Source of the DNA: an uncultured Spirochaetia bacterium | GTDB taxonomy: Bacteria > Spirochaetota > UBA4802 > JAGODF01 | Assembly: GCA_937967705.1 (NCBI GenBank) | Contig: CALCJG010000466.1 | Coordinates: 1 to 8,496 of the forward strand | Direction of reading: 5' to 3' | DNA: 8,496 nt | In this document: piece by piece, positions 5,928-8,496 of the stretch | Numbering within the stretch: the stretch's first letter is position 1 | Layout of the letters: the number at the start of each line of letters is the position of its first letter | Made by a program: the position numbers and the translations under genes | The notes under the pieces: generated by a model | What the model saw: the letters and a program-made list of their open reading frames with translations, nothing else | Database searches by the model: none | Told to the model about the DNA's origin: nothing

Positions 5928-5999
5928 CTGCATATGAAAGGAGGCTCTGACCCCCCAGATTGGGGTTTACCGGGAAAATGTCCTCCTCCCTTCATACAG
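5928..5999 (-). repeat. Imperfect inverted repeat with nested hairpin
   Basis: The left arm CTG(CA)TATGAAAGGAGG (5928-5944) pairs with the right arm CCTCCCTTCATACAG (5985-5999) over 15 positions, apart from one substitution and a two-base bulge. Read as minus-strand RNA the substitution becomes a tolerated G-U pair, while on the plus strand it is an A-C mismatch, so the minus-strand transcript is the likelier folded form. Inside the 40-base loop, ACCCC (5950-5954) and GGGGT (5962-5966) can form a second stem. There is no T tract next to it, so it is not a simple terminator. Confidence 0.55.
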
Positions 6000-6120
6000 T
6001 GAGGGGTTGATTTGTCTTTGCGGCGCGCTTTTGTAGGATATCGTAAAGAAAGGACTTTCATGGAGATCGGCCGGATTAGGCTCACTGAGGCATCCGGGAT
6101 GAGATAACAGCGGTTTTGGC

Positions 6121-6152
6121 AAAAAATGTCTGATGACTGATCTGTGTGTCAT
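6121..6152 (-). terminator. Weak candidate terminator after the FliL-like gene
   Basis: On the minus strand, ATGAC/GTCAT (6148-6152 with 6133-6137) can form a five-pair, AT-leaning stem with a ten-base loop. A run of six T (6121-6126) follows after a six-base gap. It lies just downstream of the stop at 6160. The stem is short and the T run is offset, so this is tentative. Confidence 0.25.
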
Positions 6153-6159
6153 ACGTCTC

Positions 6160-6582
6160 TCAATTCAGCTGATACTCCCTGAAAAGCACTTTTAAAACCT
6201 TTCCTCGGGAAAGACCTTTGTTGGTCGCCTGCAGAATGTCCTCGCGAAGTTTTTCGTACCCCTCTACCGTCTTCAAATCCCTGTGGTATTGGGTCCCAAC
6301 TACTGTTTTAATGCTTCGGATGAGGGCATCCTTTTTGCTGTTGATTTCTTTAGAAAAACCGTGATTCGGCATGTACATCAGTGTTATCAAAAGACCCAGG
6401 CGTCGAGGGGGGGTATCCGCCGTATCGGTTTCAATGTAGGGAAGGTCCATGTGCCCTGAATCAACATCTTTAAGTGGGGGGTTTATGGCATCTTGGGAAA
6501 TGTCCTTTCCCCCTGAACAGTGCCAGACCCCCGAGAGGCACAAACCGGAAAACAGGAAAAGAATGATCCACGTTAATCGCAT
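6160..6582 (-). CDS. FliL-like membrane-anchored or exported protein
   Basis: A 140-residue protein. Residues 4-20 are hydrophobic and serve as a membrane anchor or signal peptide. Cys22 follows VWH, and His at -1 does not fit a lipobox, so lipidation is doubtful. A polar linker (23-61) leads to a domain (62-140) resembling the periplasmic part of FliL, the stator-associated flagellar protein: a strand LGLLITLMYM, a helix with KDALIRSIKTVVG, the pattern D-L-K-T-x-E-x-x-x-x-L-R-E-D-I, then N-x-x-L-x-x-G-K-V-x-x-V-L-F-x-E-Y. The closing helix-strand motif is the best-conserved part of the family. Its start overlaps the end of the M23 peptidase gene by 10 bases, indicating coupled translation. 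No flagellar gene is nearby, so it is probably a paralogue of the motility-operon fliL. The assignment rests on motif memory. Confidence 0.72.
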   Translation of the reverse strand: MRLTWIILFLFSGLCLSGVWHCSGGKDISQDAINPPLKDVDSGHMDLPYIETDTADTPPRRLGLLITLMYMPNHGFSKEINSKKDALIRSIKTVVGTQYHRDLKTVEGYEKLREDILQATNKGLSRGKVLKVLFREYQLN

Positions 6583-7178
6583 TCTATGTAGTTCTCCGGA
6601 TTAACCAGTTTTTTACCCTGGTAAATGACGAAATGGAGATGCTCCGTTGTGGCATAGCCGGTCTTGCCCATGTATCCGATGAGATCGCCGGCCTTTACCT
6701 CCTGATTGATTTTGACCGAAACCTTGGAGAGATGGCCGTAAAGGCTCCTGAACCCCTGGTTATGACTGATAAATACGTGGGAACCCAGGCGTCCCCAGGA
6801 GCCTCGGGGGCGGATGCGGATTGCTGTTACTTTCCCGTCCGCAGCGGCATAGATCGGGGCGTGTTTCAACGGGCTTTTAATATCCACGCCCTTATGGCCG
6901 CGGCCCCGTCGCTTGTATTTACGATACCCGAAGCGAAATATAATATAGGGATCATCTTTGACGGGGCAGAAAAAGCTGATGGTTTTGGGTTCGTCTTCCG
7001 TACTACCGGAAAAAAGAGATGTGTCGGTGATGGGAAGGAGTAAAAAACAGGATAAAAGGGTCAAAACCGTCAGGGTGGAAAAAAAACGCCTGCCCGCTGA
7101 ACCGGGGGGGATTCTCCCGTTACTCAAGGGATGAGGGGAGATCGGAACGGAATGGGGGGTTTTCCGAAGAGTTCTCAT
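6573..7178 (-). CDS. Membrane-anchored M23 family zinc metallopeptidase
   Basis: A 201-residue protein of the LytM/lysostaphin type, which cuts peptide cross-links in peptidoglycan. A basic, proline-rich N-terminal stretch (1-31) precedes one hydrophobic segment (33-51), most likely an uncleaved anchor that places the catalytic domain in the periplasm. The M23 domain spans about 79-198. GHKGVDI supplies zinc ligands His95 and Asp99, YGHL carries His149, and HLHF carries His180 and the zinc ligand His182. All are present, so it should be active. GYMGKTGYATTEHLHF and LVNPENYI are typical of the family. The ATG at 7178 has AGGAG five bases upstream. There is no coiled coil or LysM domain in the protein. 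It follows guaA after 80 bases on the same strand and overlaps the FliL-like gene by 10 bases. A seven-C run on the coding strand lies within codons near residues 23-26. Confidence 0.92.
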   Translation of the reverse strand: MRTLRKTPHSVPISPHPLSNGRIPPGSAGRRFFSTLTVLTLLSCFLLLPITDTSLFSGSTEDEPKTISFFCPVKDDPYIIFRFGYRKYKRRGRGHKGVDIKSPLKHAPIYAAADGKVTAIRIRPRGSWGRLGSHVFISHNQGFRSLYGHLSKVSVKINQEVKAGDLIGYMGKTGYATTEHLHFVIYQGKKLVNPENYIECD

Positions 7179-7258
7179 CAGAACTCCTATACCATGAAAC
7201 CGCCCTCTCAGTCAAGCTTTTTAACCGCTTCGATTGTTAACAGGTCTCGTCCGGGAAA
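7179..7258 (-). other. Spacer between guaA and the M23 gene
   Basis: This 80-base same-strand gap has no clear terminator. On the minus strand TTGACT and TATAGG, 18 bases apart, resemble promoter boxes, but the -10 would fall on the ribosome site (AGGAG) of the M23 gene, so I do not call a promoter. Read-through from guaA is possible. Confidence 0.35.
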
Positions 7259-8496
7259 TCACTCCCATTCGATGGTGCTCGGGGGTTTGGAGGAGATGTC
7301 ATAGACCACCCGGTTGACTCCCTTCACCTCATTGATGATGCGGTTGGAGATTCTCTTCAGGACGGTTTCGGGGAGATACGCCCAGTCGGCCGTCATCGCA
7401 TCAACCGAGGTGACCCCCCGGATGGCGATGACGTTCTCGTAGGTCCGGTTATCCCCCATGACCCCGACGGATTTGACCGGCAGGAAAACAGCAAAGATCT
7501 GCCAGAGCTGATTATAGAGCCCGGCGATCTTTATCTCTTCGATGAGAATGTCATCGGCTTCCTGCAGGATGGATATCCTCTTCGGCGTTACCTCGCCGAT
7601 GATTCGAATGGCCAATCCCGGTCCGGGGAAGGGATGGCGGAAGATCAGCTCTTCCGGCATGCCGAGTTCGAGGCCCAGCTGGCGCACCTCGTCCTTGAAG
7701 AGCTCCTTTAGGGGCTCTATCACCCTCCCGGACTTTATGAGCCGTAATATTTCCGGGACACGGTTGTGATGACTCTTGATAGTGTCCGAAGGGCCCTTGG
7801 TCGAGACGGATTCGATGACGTCGGGATAGAGGGTCCCCTGGGCCAGATAGTCGAACTTTCCGATCTTTTTTGCCTCCTCCATGAAGACCTGCACGAATTC
7901 CCGCCCGATGATTTTCCGCTTCCGTTCCGGGTTGTCAACCCCCTTGAGTTTTGAAAGAAACCGTTTGGATGCGTCCACGTATATAAGATTGAGTTTGAGG
8001 TGTTTCTTGAATCGCTCGATAACCTTCAGGTGCTCGTTTTTGCGGAGTACGCCGTTGTTGACGAAGACGCAGTAGAGGCGGTCTCCGATGGCCTTCTGAA
8101 GAAGGACGGCGGTCACGGAGGAATCGACCCCTCCCGAGAGACCCAGGAGGACGGTTCCTTCTCCGACTTCCTGGCGGATCGATTCCACGGAGGAATTGAT
8201 GAAGGATTTCATCGTCCAAGTGGCCTTGAGCCCGCATATCTCGAAGAGGAAGTTCTTCAGGATGGCCTTGCCGTTTTTTGTATGATATACCTCCGGGTGG
8301 AACTGCACGCCGAAGAAGCGCTTACTGAGGTTCTGCAGGGCCGCCACCTCGGCATTCTCGGAGCCGGCCACTACGGAAAATCCCCGCGGCGGCTTGACGA
8401 CCTTGTCTCCATGACTCATCCAGACGGTCTGCTTCGGGTCCAGTCCCTTGAAGAGGGATGATTCCTCTTTGACGAGAATGTCCGCCCGTCCGTATT
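7259..8496 (-). CDS. guaA: GMP synthase (glutamine-hydrolysing), N-terminus beyond the window
   Basis: GuaA converts XMP to GMP with ATP and glutamine-derived ammonia, the last step of guanine nucleotide synthesis, in the cytoplasm. The frame is open to the window end: codons before the ATG at 8419 read [20 protein letters not shown] and continue into VWMSHGDK, conserved GuaA sequence. That ATG is therefore internal. About 411 residues are visible, against 525 in E. coli. Missing is most of the glutaminase domain with its catalytic cysteine; the His and Glu of the triad lie in FGVQFHPEV. Then come the ATP-pyrophosphatase P-loop [57 protein letters not shown], and the dimerisation domain with [12 protein letters not shown] and the ending [14 protein letters not shown]. 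All visible motifs are intact. It is the first gene of the visible minus-strand block leading to the M23 and FliL-like genes. Confidence 0.98.
   Translation of the reverse strand, partial: YGRADILVKEESSLFKGLDPKQTVWMSHGDKVVKPPRGFSVVAGSENAEVAALQNLSKRFFGVQFHPEVYHTKNGKAILKNFLFEICGLKATWTMKSFINSSVESIRQEVGEGTVLLGLSGGVDSSVTAVLLQKAIGDRLYCVFVNNGVLRKNEHLKVIERFKKHLKLNLIYVDASKRFLSKLKGVDNPERKRKIIGREFVQVFMEEAKKIGKFDYLAQGTLYPDVIESVSTKGPSDTIKSHHNRVPEILRLIKSGRVIEPLKELFKDEVRQLGLELGMPEELIFRHPFPGPGLAIRIIGEVTPKRISILQEADDILIEEIKIAGLYNQLWQIFAVFLPVKSVGVMGDNRTYENVIAIRGVTSVDAMTADWAYLPETVLKRISNRIINEVKGVNRVVYDISSKPPSTIEWE

Larger units (their letters stand above)
5729..6159. other. Gene-free region of 431 bases with hairpins
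   Basis: No frame here looks like a gene. The minus-strand open frames (about 60-70 codons) have no ribosome site and no protein-like composition. Just after the STAS stop lies a possible weak hairpin: AATTACCCC (5742-5750) against GGG-tga-GTAATT (5778-5789), with a three-base bulge and only a loose T-rich stretch behind it. A run of seven T at 5910-5916 follows a poor four-pair stem. An imperfect inverted repeat lies at 5928-5999 (separate entry). The rest shows nothing I can name. It could be a decayed gene, a small-RNA locus or a dispersed repeat. Confidence 0.6.

Noticed and set aside
5950..5966. ACCCC/GGGGT hairpin as a terminator
   Set aside because: The stem is only five pairs and no T run follows on either strand; it is better seen as part of the larger inverted repeat.
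5867..6152. Two overlapping minus-strand open frames in the gene-free region
   Set aside because: Both lack ribosome sites, and their products are rich in Pro/Arg/Ser/Gly with no domain pattern; they follow the inverted repeat rather than a gene.
7542..8461. Several open frames on both strands inside guaA
   Set aside because: GuaA motifs are continuous through this region in one frame; the others are by-products of its GC-rich codon use.

Overview
The window looks like a chromosomal segment of a spirochaete or a close relative. This is an inference from gene content: an exported protein with three OmpL47-type repeats, a bactofilin, a stand-alone STAS protein, an extra FliL-like protein, several small lipoproteins, and compact mixed-strand gene order. 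No rRNA, tRNA, phage, insertion sequence or CRISPR array is visible, and no single gene fixes the lineage.

Layout, left to right. Positions 1-276 (+) hold the C-terminal end of an unrecognised protein cut by the window edge. Its stop abuts the stop of a convergent lipoprotein gene (277-717, -) that carries a Cache-like sensor signature. An AT-rich promoter region (about 865-999) then drives a 359-residue exported repeat protein (1000-2079, +), which ends at a strong bidirectional terminator (2102-2134). On the minus strand, a four-helix membrane protein (2676-3119) and a secreted TPR protein (2148-2657) form a two-gene operon. A divergent lipoprotein gene (3292-3741, +) runs 45 bases into the 3' end of pdxA (3697-4740, -). 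pdxA starts at a TTG codon inside the end of the bactofilin gene (4727-5152, -), so the two are very likely one transcript from a good promoter at 5188-5216. Divergent from it is a STAS anti-sigma-factor-antagonist gene (5399-5728, +) with two overlapping promoters.

Positions 5729-6159 hold no convincing gene but contain an imperfect inverted repeat (5928-5999). The right part is a minus-strand block: guaA (GMP synthase, N-terminus beyond the window), an 80-base gap, a membrane-anchored M23 zinc peptidase (6573-7178), and a FliL-like protein (6160-6582) overlapping it by 10 bases.

Functional themes. Two housekeeping enzymes (GuaA for GMP, PdxA for pyridoxal phosphate) sit among envelope genes. 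Bactofilins in other bacteria act with M23 peptidases in cell shape. Here a bactofilin and an M23 peptidase lie about 1.4 kb apart in separate transcription units, so a link is only suggestive. The most unusual pairing is the M23 peptidase with a FliL-like protein. I found no unmistakable new system; the best leads are that pair, the Cache-like lipoprotein, the structured gene-free region, and the layered promoter of the STAS gene.
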